A stretch of 53,572 nucleotides of DNA from a virus. Position 1 is the stretch's first letter; every line of letters begins with the position of its first letter. A program made the position numbers and the translations under genes. Where the stretch lies: IMG/VR virus record IMGVR_UViG_3300045957_000057, positions 1 to 53,572 of that record; one strand, written 5' to 3'. The notes beneath the pieces are model-generated. The model saw nothing but the letters and a program-made list of their open reading frames with translations. It did no database searches and had not been told where the DNA came from. Positions 23,276 to 31,329 of the stretch are shown piece by piece.

Positions 23276-24805
23276 ATGGAACCGACCAACGAACAGTCGG
23301 CGATCATCGACGCCGCCGGCGACGGGCGGCATCTGCTCGTCGAAGCGCTCGCCGGCACCGGCAAGACGACGACGATGGAGGAGCTCGTCCGCCGCAATCC
23401 GGGCGGCCCGTCGCTGTACATCGCCTTCAACCGCTCGATCGTCGACGAAGCGACAGAGCAGATGCCGCCCGTCGTCCGCTGCGCGACCGTGCACGAGCTG
23501 GCGTATCGAGCGATCGGCTCGCCGTGGACGAAGCGAACTCGCATGCCCCGGATGAAGTCGACCGAGATCGCACGCCGGCTCGGCCTCGAGGCGATGTGGC
23601 TCAACGGACCGTGGGGCAGCAAGCGAGTCTCGGCCGGATTCCTCGGCGGGCTCATCGTGTCGTCGCTCAAGCGGTTCGCCCGCACCGGCGATCTCGTGCC
23701 GGGCCCGCAGCACGTGCCGCTACCTCGGGCAGCGCAGCTCGATCCGGGCATCCGGCTACTCGGCCGCGAGATCCGATCGCTGATCGCACCGAAGCTCGCT
23801 CAAGCGTGGGCGCTGACGACCGCCGTCGACGGCGAGCTGCCGATCGACGGAAACGTGATCATCAAGATGTGGCAGCTCTCGAACCCGGTGCTGCCGTACG
23901 ACCGGATCATCGTCGACGAGGCGCAGGACATGAATGACGCCGCTCGTGCGGTGATCGAAGCGCAGATCGACCGGTCGCAGCTGATCATCGTCGGCGACAC
24001 GTGGCAGCAGATCAATGCATGGAACGGCGCCGTCAATGCGCTGTCGAAGTTCTCGAAGCTGATCGACCGGCCGCCGCTGTACCTGACGAACTCGTGGCGG
24101 TTCGGACCGGAGATCGCCGAGCGAGCGAACCTCGTGCTCGACACGCTCGGCGCTCCGACCCGGCTCGTCGGCCGCGGCGCACCGGGCGAAGTCCGGCACC
24201 TCGACTCGCCGGATGTGCGACTCAGCCGGACGAACGCCGAAGCGGTCAGAGTCGCGCTCGAAGCGCTGGCCGACGGCCGGCGGCCGCACATCGTCGGCGG
24301 CGCTACCGACGTCGTGAACTTCGCCGAGAACGTCATCGAGCTCCAGCGCGGCGGCACGGTCACGCATCCGGAGCTGGTGTGCTTCGACTCATGGGCCGAC
24401 GTGCTCGCATACGTCGCGACCGACGAACTCGGCGCCGAGCTGAGCGGCTTGGTGAACCTGATCCTCAAGTTCGGCGCTCAGACGATCGTCGACACGATGG
24501 GCAAGCAGCCGGACGAAGACGACGCCGACATCGTGCTGTCGACGACGCACAAGATCAAGGGTCGGCAGTGGCCGACCGTTCAAATCGCAGGCGACTTCAC
24601 CGTGCTGCCCGGAGTTCTCGACGACGTCGAAGAGCTGCGGCTGCTGTACGTCGCAGCGACTCGACCGCGGACGACGCTCGACGTCTGCGAGCCGATGTTC
24701 TACCCGGATCGAGCACCCGAATTGGAGGACAACAATGGAAGCTCAGACGACGGAGACGCTGACCGAGCGGCCGGAGCTGATCGACCCGACCGAGTGGAAG
24801 CGTGA
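23276..24805 (+). CDS. UvrD/PcrA-like superfamily 1 helicase
   Basis: 509 residues. Q-motif region NEQSAIIDAAGDGRHLLVEA, Walker A EALAGTGKTTT (around residue 24), motif II RIIVDEAQDMNDAAR with DEAQD (around 213), motif III VGDTWQQINAWNGAVN, motif V VVLSTTHKIKGRQW and motif VI LLYVAATRPRTTLD. These show an ATP-driven DNA translocase of the UvrD family; it is shorter than full UvrD (about 700 residues), so subdomains are reduced, as in phage-encoded homologues. It likely serves replication or recombination. The last 24 codons overlap the next gene and are Asp/Ala-rich, perhaps not essential. RBS-like GGAGA lies before the ATG. Confidence 0.85.
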   Translation: MEPTNEQSAIIDAAGDGRHLLVEALAGTGKTTTMEELVRRNPGGPSLYIAFNRSIVDEATEQMPPVVRCATVHELAYRAIGSPWTKRTRMPRMKSTEIARRLGLEAMWLNGPWGSKRVSAGFLGGLIVSSLKRFARTGDLVPGPQHVPLPRAAQLDPGIRLLGREIRSLIAPKLAQAWALTTAVDGELPIDGNVIIKMWQLSNPVLPYDRIIVDEAQDMNDAARAVIEAQIDRSQLIIVGDTWQQINAWNGAVNALSKFSKLIDRPPLYLTNSWRFGPEIAERANLVLDTLGAPTRLVGRGAPGEVRHLDSPDVRLSRTNAEAVRVALEALADGRRPHIVGGATDVVNFAENVIELQRGGTVTHPELVCFDSWADVLAYVATDELGAELSGLVNLILKFGAQTIVDTMGKQPDEDDADIVLSTTHKIKGRQWPTVQIAGDFTVLPGVLDDVEELRLLYVAATRPRTTLDVCEPMFYPDRAPELEDNNGSSDDGDADRAAGADRPDRVEA

Positions 24806-25211
24806 GCTGCTTGCGAGCGGCCGAGCGATCATCTGCCGGCAGGTGCGAGTCGACTGGCCGGAGACGGTGCAGACGTGCTTGCCGCACGACATGCTCGTCG
24901 CGTACTGGTGGTCGAGAGTGATCGGCTGCTGTCCGGCGGTCGCCGTGTCGTATCTGCACCACGTGGCGGTCACGGCCGGCTCGGTCGACGTCGATCGGCT
25001 GTCGGCGCTGCTCACTCCGATCGATGGCGGCTCGGTGCTCGAACCGGGCTCGATCGTCGACGAGTGGAACGTCATCGACAACATCGTCGCCGCCGCTCGG
25101 TATCGGCTCGTGCTGTGCACCGAGCACGAGCTGCTGCTGCCGACGCTCGTGCCGCAGCCGGGCTCGGTGAGCTTCGAGCACATCGAGGCGCTGTTGCGAG
25201 GTGACGACTGA
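24735..25211 (+). CDS. Unknown protein overlapping helicase end
   Basis: 158 residues; GGAGG 7-11 bases upstream of ATG marks the start inside the helicase gene, giving a 71-base overlap, unusual in this genome. Contains WKRELLASGRAIICRQVRVDWP, MLVAYWWSRVIGCCPAVAVSYLHH and a mixed alpha/beta end. No family recognised. Coupled by TGATG to the next gene. Confidence 0.55.
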   Translation: MEAQTTETLTERPELIDPTEWKRELLASGRAIICRQVRVDWPETVQTCLPHDMLVAYWWSRVIGCCPAVAVSYLHHVAVTAGSVDVDRLSALLTPIDGGSVLEPGSIVDEWNVIDNIVAAARYRLVLCTEHELLLPTLVPQPGSVSFEHIEALLRGDD

Positions 25212-25513
25212 TGGGCACCGACTGCTCTGGATTCACTGGCACGATCACCGTGACCGGCTCGACCGGCCCGGATGATCCGCACTGCGAGACGTGCGGACGG
25301 CGGCACTCGGAACACGAGCGAGCTGACCGGTTGAGCGAGCTGCAGACGGCGCTTGAACGACTGCACTCCGAGCGGCGACTCGACTGCGTCGTCGCCGGCA
25401 AGACAACGAACGACGGCCGGCCGGCGTCGGTCTGCACCGAGATCATCACCCGACACCAGCAGATGTGCGCCGGCTGCGCCGCTCGACGACTGCTCGGAGG
25501 TGGCGGCTCATGA
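25211..25513 (+). CDS. Small Cys-rich protein, unknown
   Basis: 100 residues with two Cys pairs: CETCGRRHSEHE in the first half and CAGCAARRLL at the end, plus lone Cys. A short helix between them (RADRLSELQTALERLHSERRL). Likely zinc-binding. Coupled to neighbours by TGATG and ATGA overlaps. Confidence 0.5.
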   Translation: MGTDCSGFTGTITVTGSTGPDDPHCETCGRRHSEHERADRLSELQTALERLHSERRLDCVVAGKTTNDGRPASVCTEIITRHQQMCAGCAARRLLGGGGS

Positions 25514-26100
25514 CCGAGCTGATCAGCGACACGATGAGACTCGTGCTCGAAGCCGAGACCGTCGCCCTGCCGGCACAGACCGGCCCGTACGTCGAGTACA
25601 AGTGCGGCTGCAGCGAGTACATCGGCGACATCGACGCTCACCACTGGAACCGATGCGCTCCGCACGACCGGCATCTCGTCACTCGCTCCGGCGACTCGGA
25701 GATCTGCCGGCGCTGCGAGGTCGTGCATCACTACGTCGACAGCCGGATCGAAGCGGTCACCGGCACCGGCGGTCTCGTCTTCGTCTGGTGGCAAGACGAC
25801 CACGGCTCGAAGTGGATCGGCCGAGCGCTCGGAGCGTCGACCGACGTCTCGAAGTTGCTCGTCGACTCGGCGCACTGCACTGACGAACCGGCGGCCGAGC
25901 CGGAGCCGGAGCCCCGGCAGCGGCGGACGTTCTTCGTCGTCTGGTGCTCGATCTGTGATCCGAAGCCCGACGACCGGCACCCGTCGACGGTGTTCGGCGC
26001 CGAAGACGAGCGCGAAGAGTGGATCGAGCAGCACACCGCCGGACACACCGGCTTCGGTGATGGCGAACCGACGTACACGAGGAAGGAAGCGAAGCGATGA
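25510..26100 (+). CDS. Cys/His-rich protein, unknown
   Basis: 196 residues from ATG 25510 (ATGA overlap). Has YKCGCSEYIGDIDAHHWNRC and EICRRCEVVHHYVD, a possible zinc finger pair, a beta-rich middle (GGLVFVWWQDDHGSKWIGRA) and a second block with FFVVWCSICDPKPDDRHPST. C-terminal region is charged. Function unknown; sits in the operon before the Gam-like gene. Confidence 0.5.
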   Translation: MTELISDTMRLVLEAETVALPAQTGPYVEYKCGCSEYIGDIDAHHWNRCAPHDRHLVTRSGDSEICRRCEVVHHYVDSRIEAVTGTGGLVFVWWQDDHGSKWIGRALGASTDVSKLLVDSAHCTDEPAAEPEPEPRQRRTFFVVWCSICDPKPDDRHPSTVFGAEDEREEWIEQHTAGHTGFGDGEPTYTRKEAKR

Positions 26101-26855
26101 GCGACGACGACATGTTGACCGACCCGTGGGGGATCGCAGACGAGATCGACGGACTCGTCGACGGCTACGACCCGTCGGCCGAAGAACCGCCGACCGTCAC
26201 CGACGAACAGGCCGCCGACTGGGCCGGCCGACGGCTGCTCGCTCTTCGGTTCACAGCCGACGAGATGCGGCAAGTGCAAGCGCAGTACGCCGCCGAGATC
26301 GCCCGGCTCCGACAGCGCCTCGAGGAAGAGATCGCTCGGCTGAACGATCAGCGCGACGAGCACGTCGAGCAGCTGCAGTCGACGCTCGTCGCGCTGTCCG
26401 GCCAGCTGCAGCGCATGCACGCACAGCGGATCGCTCACAGTGAGCAGCTGCACCGCATCGCCGCATCTGCCGCAGCGGACGAGGGCCGGTCGGAGCCGAA
26501 GAAGCGGCTGCCGACGACGATCCGAGTGCCGCACGGCACGCTGCGGTCGCGACAAGCGTCCAGCAACGCTGTCGTGAGCTTCGATCCGGAGCACGAGACC
26601 GACATCGTGAAGTGGCTCGAAGCGAACGGCTACGGCGAAGGCGTGCGGGTCAAGCCGGCGGTCGCTGAGCAGCGGCTCGTCGACAAGCGCAAGCTCGGCG
26701 GGCTGGTGAAGCGTGACGACGACGGCAAGATCGTCGGTCTGACGAACGACGCCGGGGACGAGTGTCCGCACGTCACGGTCACCGACCGAGGCCGTGCGTA
26801 CTGGATCGAGCTGCCGGACGGCCGCAGCTCGAAAGACTGGATGCCCGAGCACTGA
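26097..26855 (+). CDS. Gam-like host-nuclease inhibitor / end protection protein
   Basis: 252 residues. A long coiled coil (about residues 55-125: QVQAQYAAEIARLRQRLEEE and similar) followed by TTIRVPHGTLRSRQASSNAV, then VKWLEANGYGEGVRVKPAVA. This order of coiled coil, PxGTLxxR strand and WLxxNG helix is the Mu Gam-like layout. Such proteins coat DNA ends and block RecBCD/AdnAB-type nucleases. It is next to a Bet/RecT gene, which fits a recombination module. Start overlaps the previous stop (ATGA). Confidence 0.65.
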   Translation: MSDDDMLTDPWGIADEIDGLVDGYDPSAEEPPTVTDEQAADWAGRRLLALRFTADEMRQVQAQYAAEIARLRQRLEEEIARLNDQRDEHVEQLQSTLVALSGQLQRMHAQRIAHSEQLHRIAASAAADEGRSEPKKRLPTTIRVPHGTLRSRQASSNAVVSFDPEHETDIVKWLEANGYGEGVRVKPAVAEQRLVDKRKLGGLVKRDDDGKIVGLTNDAGDECPHVTVTDRGRAYWIELPDGRSSKDWMPEH

Positions 26856-26882
26856 TAGAACGGAAGTACTAGCATGGCTGAC
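26856..26882 (+). promoter_or_regulatory. Class I promoter with TAGAAC-N4-GTACTA dyad
   Basis: Dyad 26856-26871; -10 box TAGCAT (26870-26875); 7 bases; ATG 26883. The Gam-like stop codon lies just before the dyad. GGAAACCACTC at 26885-26895, in the first codons. Drives the recombinase gene. Confidence 0.6.
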
Positions 26883-28142
26883 ATGGAAACCACTCACGAC
26901 GAACAGACGACGACCGACGACGATCCGGAGCTGGAGCTCCCGCCGGTCGAAGAGCAACCGACGACCGACGAGACACCGGCCGAGACCGGCCGAGAGACCG
27001 ACTCAGCGGTCGTGCAGTACACCGACCGAGACCGAGACGTCATCGCGTCCGTCGTCGGTCAAGGTGAGCTGAACGACGACGAGATCGACTTCGTGCTCGC
27101 TCAAGCGAAGCGGCTCGGTCTCGATGTGATGACCAAGCACATGCACGCCTGGAAGCAAGACGGGAAGCTGATCATGATGGTCGGCATCGACGGGCTGCGG
27201 CTCGTCGCTCGCCGCACCGGTCAGTTCCTCGGCCGAGACGATCCGGAGTGGCTGACCGCTGACGGCCGCTGGGTCGATGCGTTCATCACCGGCGCCGACG
27301 GCTACGGCCGGTTCCCGCTCGCAGCTCGTGTGCGAGTGCACCGCCGCGGCGATCTGCATCCGACGACCGGTCTCGCGCTGTGGGCCGAGTCGGCGAAGCT
27401 GTACGCCGACGGCAACCCGAAGGCGTCATGGAAGTCGATGCCGGCGCACATGCTCGCGAAGGTCGCCGAAGCGATGGCGCTGCGAGCTGCGTTCCCGGCC
27501 GAGCTGGCCGGCGTCTACACCGACGACGAGATCGCTCACGCTGACGATCTGCTCGCCGACCGGGGCGATCCGGCGAAGAATCCGGGCGCCGGCGACGAGA
27601 CGATCGCAGCGCTCGAAGCTCGACTCGCTGCGATGCAGCCGGAGACTCGCGCTCGGCTCGAAGGGTGGTGGTCGACGCAGTACGGCCCCGGTGTGCTCAA
27701 CGATCCGAACGTGCTGCCGCTCTCGCAAGGCGGTCTGCACCGGTTCACTGCCGCATCGGAGCACGTGACGTACGTCGAGCAGATGATCGGCCGAGCGGAG
27801 CAGCACGACGCCGACAAGGGCGGCGACAGCTCCGGACCAGAGCCGGAGACGCCGGCGCCGACCGGCACTTCGTCGGCCGGCAAGCCGACCGAACCGTCCG
27901 GCGAGCCGGCACCGTTTACCGATCTCGAGGCGACCGTGCTCGCAGCGCTGGAGATTGCGCCGGAGTCGAACCCCGACGAGATCGCCGCGGCCGGCGGCGT
28001 GCCGAAGGATGCGTCGCTCATGACGGCGATCGCTGCGCTGCTTGAGGGCGATCTGATCGAGCCGGTCGGCGACGGCCGAGGGCCAGCGAAGAAGTACCAA
28101 CGGAACGAACCATTGATCGCCGAGATCGAGGGAGATGCGTGA
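26883..28142 (+). CDS. Bet/RecT-family single-strand annealing protein
   Basis: 419 residues from ATG 26883; the in-frame ATG at 26874 lies in the promoter box. After an acidic N-terminal tail, residues 45-240 match Bet/RecT: LNDDEIDFVLAQAKRLGLDV, KHMHAWKQDGKLIMMVGIDG, LRLVARRTGQFLGRDDPEWL, ASWKSMPAHMLAKVAEAMAL and RAAFPAELAGVYTDDEIAHA. The protein anneals complementary single strands in phage recombination and replication. The C-terminal part after residue 300 is Pro/Ser-rich and ends in a helical pattern (EATVLAALEIAPESNPDEI) looking like a winged-helix tail. No exonuclease partner is recognised nearby; Gam-like lies upstream. Confidence 0.8.
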   Translation: METTHDEQTTTDDDPELELPPVEEQPTTDETPAETGRETDSAVVQYTDRDRDVIASVVGQGELNDDEIDFVLAQAKRLGLDVMTKHMHAWKQDGKLIMMVGIDGLRLVARRTGQFLGRDDPEWLTADGRWVDAFITGADGYGRFPLAARVRVHRRGDLHPTTGLALWAESAKLYADGNPKASWKSMPAHMLAKVAEAMALRAAFPAELAGVYTDDEIAHADDLLADRGDPAKNPGAGDETIAALEARLAAMQPETRARLEGWWSTQYGPGVLNDPNVLPLSQGGLHRFTAASEHVTYVEQMIGRAEQHDADKGGDSSGPEPETPAPTGTSSAGKPTEPSGEPAPFTDLEATVLAALEIAPESNPDEIAAAGGVPKDASLMTAIAALLEGDLIEPVGDGRGPAKKYQRNEPLIAEIEGDA

Positions 28143-28522
28143 TGACAGACGACAAGCCGACATGGGTCCGAGTGCTCGACGCAGCGGTCGAGATCGCCGC
28201 CGAAGAGGGCATCGATGTCGTGTCGCACCGATTGGTCGGCACTCGGGCCGGTCTCGCTCCGAGCAACGTCGCGTACTATCACCCGACGGCCGAACACCTG
28301 CGCCGAGCGGCCGCTCTACAGATCACATCACGTGGCATGCCGGAGTGGGGCCGAGTCGAGTTCGCCGTGCGCCGCTGTCTGCCGGACGGACATCCGGAGC
28401 GTATGCCGTGGCCGACGGATGAGCTGTCCGAGTGGTCACCGCCTGATGACGACGCCGTCGTCGCCGATGCCGTGCTGTGGCTGTACCGACACGGAACGGA
28501 GGCGACCGATGCCGACGAGTGA
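28139..28522 (+). CDS. TetR-like DNA-binding regulator
   Basis: 127 residues; starts GTG-ATG in a GTGA overlap. The N-terminal 50 residues follow the TetR helix-turn-helix layout: VLDAAVEIAAEEGIDVVSHR, then LVGTRAGLAPSNVAYYHPTA (Y-Y-H at the recognition helix end, as F/Y-Y-H in TetR). The C-terminal half is short compared with classic TetR proteins (about 190-220 residues), so ligand domain is reduced or absent. It could regulate phage or host promoters, for example the class I dyads; that link is a guess. Confidence 0.55.
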   Translation: MMTDDKPTWVRVLDAAVEIAAEEGIDVVSHRLVGTRAGLAPSNVAYYHPTAEHLRRAAALQITSRGMPEWGRVEFAVRRCLPDGHPERMPWPTDELSEWSPPDDDAVVADAVLWLYRHGTEATDADE

Positions 28523-28955
28523 CGTGCCGACGACCGGCGTGCACGAGTGGGGACACCGCCGAGTGCGGTCGCTCAGCCGGTCACACTACGGTGTGACGCA
28601 CATGCTCCGAGAGGCCCGGCGGCCGTGCTCGGTGATGATCGTCATGCTGCCGCCGGATCGGTCGCTTGTGGCGCTCGTGCCGCACGAGCAGCTGCGCAAC
28701 TCGGTCGTCTGCCGAGCCGGTCGGCCGAGGGTCCGGTACGGCGTCGACACCGTGCTTCGGCTCGGAGAGTCGCCGTTCACCGGTCTCGGCGGCGTCAATG
28801 TCGTCATCATCGGCGAACAGCGCTCGGCCGTCGACCGCCGCGGCCGCGACGTGATCGTGATCGACGACGCACGCTTCGTCATCCGACCGTCGAGTCTGCC
28901 CGCGCATGGCTGGGTCGAGGATCACGACATCGAGCTGCCGGTGGCCGACGGATGA
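28509..28955 (+). CDS. Unknown protein
   Basis: 148 residues from ATG 28509, overlapping the previous gene by 14 bases. Begins MPTSDVPTTGVHEWGH, then basic RRVRSLSRSHYGVTHMLREA, strands CSVMIVMLPPDRSLVALVP and NVVIIGEQRSAVDRRGRDVI. Alpha/beta, no recognised motif. Coupled by ATGA to the resolvase gene, so probably in the same operon. Confidence 0.5.
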   Translation: MPTSDVPTTGVHEWGHRRVRSLSRSHYGVTHMLREARRPCSVMIVMLPPDRSLVALVPHEQLRNSVVCRAGRPRVRYGVDTVLRLGESPFTGLGGVNVVIIGEQRSAVDRRGRDVIVIDDARFVIRPSSLPAHGWVEDHDIELPVADG

Positions 28956-29473
28956 GCGCTCGATACGACCGGCTGCCGATACCGCCGGACGAAGACCGAG
29001 CGATCTTCTACGTCGGCACCGGCGAGACGCCGCTCACGATGAACCAGCTCGTCGGCAAACACTGGTCCGCCTATAACCGGCACATCAACTCATGGAAAGA
29101 CGCAGTCGCCGGCGTGCTCGGCATGCACCGATCGCTGCGGTCTCGGCAGTACCGGACCTTCGAGCTGCACTTCTTCCCGCTCTACCCGACGAGTCACCGG
29201 GGCGAGCTGCCAGACACAGCAGCGCTGGCCCCGGTCACCAAGGGCATCGTCGACGGGCTCGTCGCCGCCGGCGTGCTCTTCGAGGACAACCCGCATCACA
29301 ACGACGTCGAGCATCACCACGCCGGCCGTCGACGAGACGACGTGCCCTGGCCGATCATCGAAGTGCACATCGGCCGTCGACAAGACGACGACGAGCACAT
29401 CATCTGCAGCTGCAGGACCGCATACGAATCGAAGAGAGCCGGCGCCGCCGCCGGACGGAAGGGACAGCGATGA
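28952..29473 (+). CDS. RusA-like Holliday junction resolvase
   Basis: 173 residues. RusA-type layout: PLTMNQLVGKHWSAYNRHIN (basic start with substrate-facing residues), a central strand FELHFFPLYPTSHRGELPDT, then VTKGIVDGLVAAGVLFEDNP followed by HHNDVEHHH. RusA has Asp residues in matching PDLDN and D..G.. blocks; here the first block reads LPDTAALAP, so one catalytic Asp may be shifted or lost. Resolves branched DNA before packaging. Starts in an ATGA overlap with the previous gene. Confidence 0.6.
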   Translation: MSARYDRLPIPPDEDRAIFYVGTGETPLTMNQLVGKHWSAYNRHINSWKDAVAGVLGMHRSLRSRQYRTFELHFFPLYPTSHRGELPDTAALAPVTKGIVDGLVAAGVLFEDNPHHNDVEHHHAGRRRDDVPWPIIEVHIGRRQDDDEHIICSCRTAYESKRAGAAAGRKGQR

Positions 29474-29481
29474 CAGACCAA
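29458..29481 (+). repeat. 24-base exact repeat at a gene start, copy 1
   Basis: GAAGGGACAGCGATGACAGA followed by CCAA; the same 24 bases occur at 34825-34848, also spanning an ATG (MTDQ). Shared ribosome-binding and start region of two unrelated genes. Confidence 0.8.
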
Positions 29482-30999
29482 GCCGAGTTGGAGCTCCAGC
29501 TCATCGAACCGAGAAAGATGAAGACGCTCAAGGCGGCCACGCACACCGAGCGAGAGCGGATCGCCGGACACATGTCGGCGTTCACCGTGCCGTTTGGGCA
29601 GCTCCGGCTCTCGACGAACGTCCGCCTGGAGGCCGACGCCGACGTGCTCGACCTCGCCGAGGACATCCGGACGAACGGGCTACTGCAGCCGATCGCTGTG
29701 CGACCGTACGGCGAAGACGCCGAGGGAGGCTCGGTCTTCGTCGTCGAAACTGGCGAGCGCCGGTACCACGCTCTGCGAGCGCTGCGATTCGAGTCGCACG
29801 ACCGAGTGCCAGTGCACGTGCTCGACCCGGTCGCCGGTGTCGACCGAGTCGTGCGACAGCACGCCGAGAACGCTCAGCGCAAGGATCTGACGCCGCTCGA
29901 CGAGGCCGAGACGCTGCGGCAGTTGACCGAGCTGCACGGACTCAAGATCCGAGATGCGGCGAAGCATCTCGGCATCGACCGCAACACAGCGTCTCGCCGG
30001 CTGCTGCTGCTCCGACTGCCGGACGAGGGGCGGCGCATGCTCGCCGCCGGCGAGTGGGAAGAGGTCGAGGGCGCGCAGCTCGTCGGTCGGCTCGTCCGCG
30101 ACAAGGCACCGGCCGAGCTTGTCGAGCAGCTGCTCGGAGCGACCCGGCATCGAGCACAGCGAGCGCTCGACAAGCACACCGTCGGCCGTGACCGAGACCG
30201 TGCGGTCGCTCAGCTGGAGACACGTGGCTTCGGCATCGTGACGAACCCGAAGAACGGGCCCGCTCCGGCCGGCCGCCGCACTCGCATCGGCCCGGAGATC
30301 GACCCGGAAAAGATCAAGCAGCTCGACCCCGACGACATCGACACCGTGCGAGATCCGGACGGCAAGCCGATCGTCTCCGTGCAGCTCTTCGACGGCGTGC
30401 ATCCGACGCTGATCATCAACCGGCTGGAGCTGACCGACACAGCGCCGAAGCTCGACGCTCCGTCGGCCGACAACGACGCACCGCTCGGCTACGCCATCAA
30501 GCAAGCCGGCCGAGAGGCCCAGATCGGTCGCCGTAGCGGTGAAGTCGTCGAGTGGATGCGCGGCCCCGGACCGGCCAGCACCGATGACGACGATCTGTGG
30601 GCCGCCGTCATGCAGACGCTTGTCAGCCGCTCGCACTTCATCGATCTGAAGTCGGTCGCCGACATCGCCGGCGTCGAGCCGGTGCTCGACGAGCACGGCA
30701 AGGTGCACTCGGAAGGCACCGCCCGCCGGTGGTACGACGAGTGCGACGGCACAGAGTGCCGGCGGATCTGTCTCGCGACCGTGCTGCTCATCGGCGCCAC
30801 GCACGTCGCGAGCCTCGAGGCCGGCGACATGCCCGGCCCGTCGCCGCTGCACGAGACGCTGTTCGCTCTCGTGCCGGATCTGTCGCCGGTCGCCGACGAG
30901 GCCGGCTTCCGTGCGCTGGCGATCGCCGCCGCGATCGCTCACGACGAGCAGCTGAGCAATGAGTCCAGCTCCGACGACAACGATGACGGCGACGAGTAG
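29470..30999 (+). CDS. ParB-like partition / DNA-binding protein
   Basis: 509 residues. N-terminal ParB-like domain: FGQLRLSTNVRLEADADVLD, LAEDIRTNGLLQPIAVRP, VETGERRYHALRAL (ParB/sulfiredoxin GERR box, residues 95-103), then RQHAENAQRKDLTPLDEAET. A helix-turn-helix follows at about 157-180 (GLKIRDAAKHLGIDRNTASR). The long C-terminal part (after about 270) is unusual for ParB and of unknown role. No ParA is visible. Two 14-bp palindromes lie 55-95 bases downstream, as in centromere-like sites. Start carries a strong GAAGGGAC upstream region. Confidence 0.75.
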   Translation: MTDQAELELQLIEPRKMKTLKAATHTERERIAGHMSAFTVPFGQLRLSTNVRLEADADVLDLAEDIRTNGLLQPIAVRPYGEDAEGGSVFVVETGERRYHALRALRFESHDRVPVHVLDPVAGVDRVVRQHAENAQRKDLTPLDEAETLRQLTELHGLKIRDAAKHLGIDRNTASRRLLLLRLPDEGRRMLAAGEWEEVEGAQLVGRLVRDKAPAELVEQLLGATRHRAQRALDKHTVGRDRDRAVAQLETRGFGIVTNPKNGPAPAGRRTRIGPEIDPEKIKQLDPDDIDTVRDPDGKPIVSVQLFDGVHPTLIINRLELTDTAPKLDAPSADNDAPLGYAIKQAGREAQIGRRSGEVVEWMRGPGPASTDDDDLWAAVMQTLVSRSHFIDLKSVADIAGVEPVLDEHGKVHSEGTARRWYDECDGTECRRICLATVLLIGATHVASLEAGDMPGPSPLHETLFALVPDLSPVADEAGFRALAIAAAIAHDEQLSNESSSDDNDDGDE

Positions 31000-31054
31000 T
31001 CTCGTCCGTACAGATGCTCTCGTCTCCGAGCGGCGGTGCGAGAGCCCTGTGCCA

Positions 31055-31068
31055 GTGCGCCGGCGCAC
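31055..31068. promoter_or_regulatory. Palindromic site 1 (possible parS or operator)
   Basis: GTGCGCCGGCGCAC, perfect 14-bp palindrome. An identical second copy lies 27 bp further (31082). Their spacing (about 2.5 helical turns) and position right after parB suggest a ParB-binding site or an operator. Confidence 0.55.
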
Positions 31069-31081
31069 GTCCCCGATGGAT

Positions 31082-31101
31082 GTGCGCCGGCGCACTACTG
31101 T
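31082..31101 (+). promoter_or_regulatory. Palindromic site 2 abutting a -10 box
   Basis: GTGCGCCGGCGCAC (31082-31095), identical to the copy at 31055, followed directly by TACTGT (31096-31101), a -10-like box 6 bases before the GTG at 31108. Protein bound here would block that promoter. Confidence 0.55.
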
Positions 31102-31107
31102 CTCCGA

Positions 31108-31308
31108 GTGCTCACGAGCGTATGCGCCCGAATCGGTTGCGACGAGCCCACAGATCGGGCATCACGGATCGTGGTGCGCTCCGACACCGGCAGTGACGGC
31201 ATCGAGCTGCTGCTGCCGGTCACGCTGTGCGACGGCTGCTCGATCTCGCTGGGGCTCGTCGAGCTACGTGCGTTCGTCCGCCGGCCCGGCGATCACCACG
31301 CCGAGTGA
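31108..31308 (+). CDS. Small Cys-containing protein, unknown
   Basis: 66 residues with a GTG start 6 bases after TACTGT, leaderless in style. Has CARIGCDEPTDRASR and CDGCSISLGLVELRAFVRRP, so possibly a zinc ribbon of Cys pairs split by a strand block (IVVRSDTGSDGIELLLPVTL). Under the putative ParB-type operator. No family recognised. Confidence 0.5.
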   Translation: MLTSVCARIGCDEPTDRASRIVVRSDTGSDGIELLLPVTLCDGCSISLGLVELRAFVRRPGDHHAE

Positions 31309-31329
31309 CATCCGAGAATCGGTCGCCGG

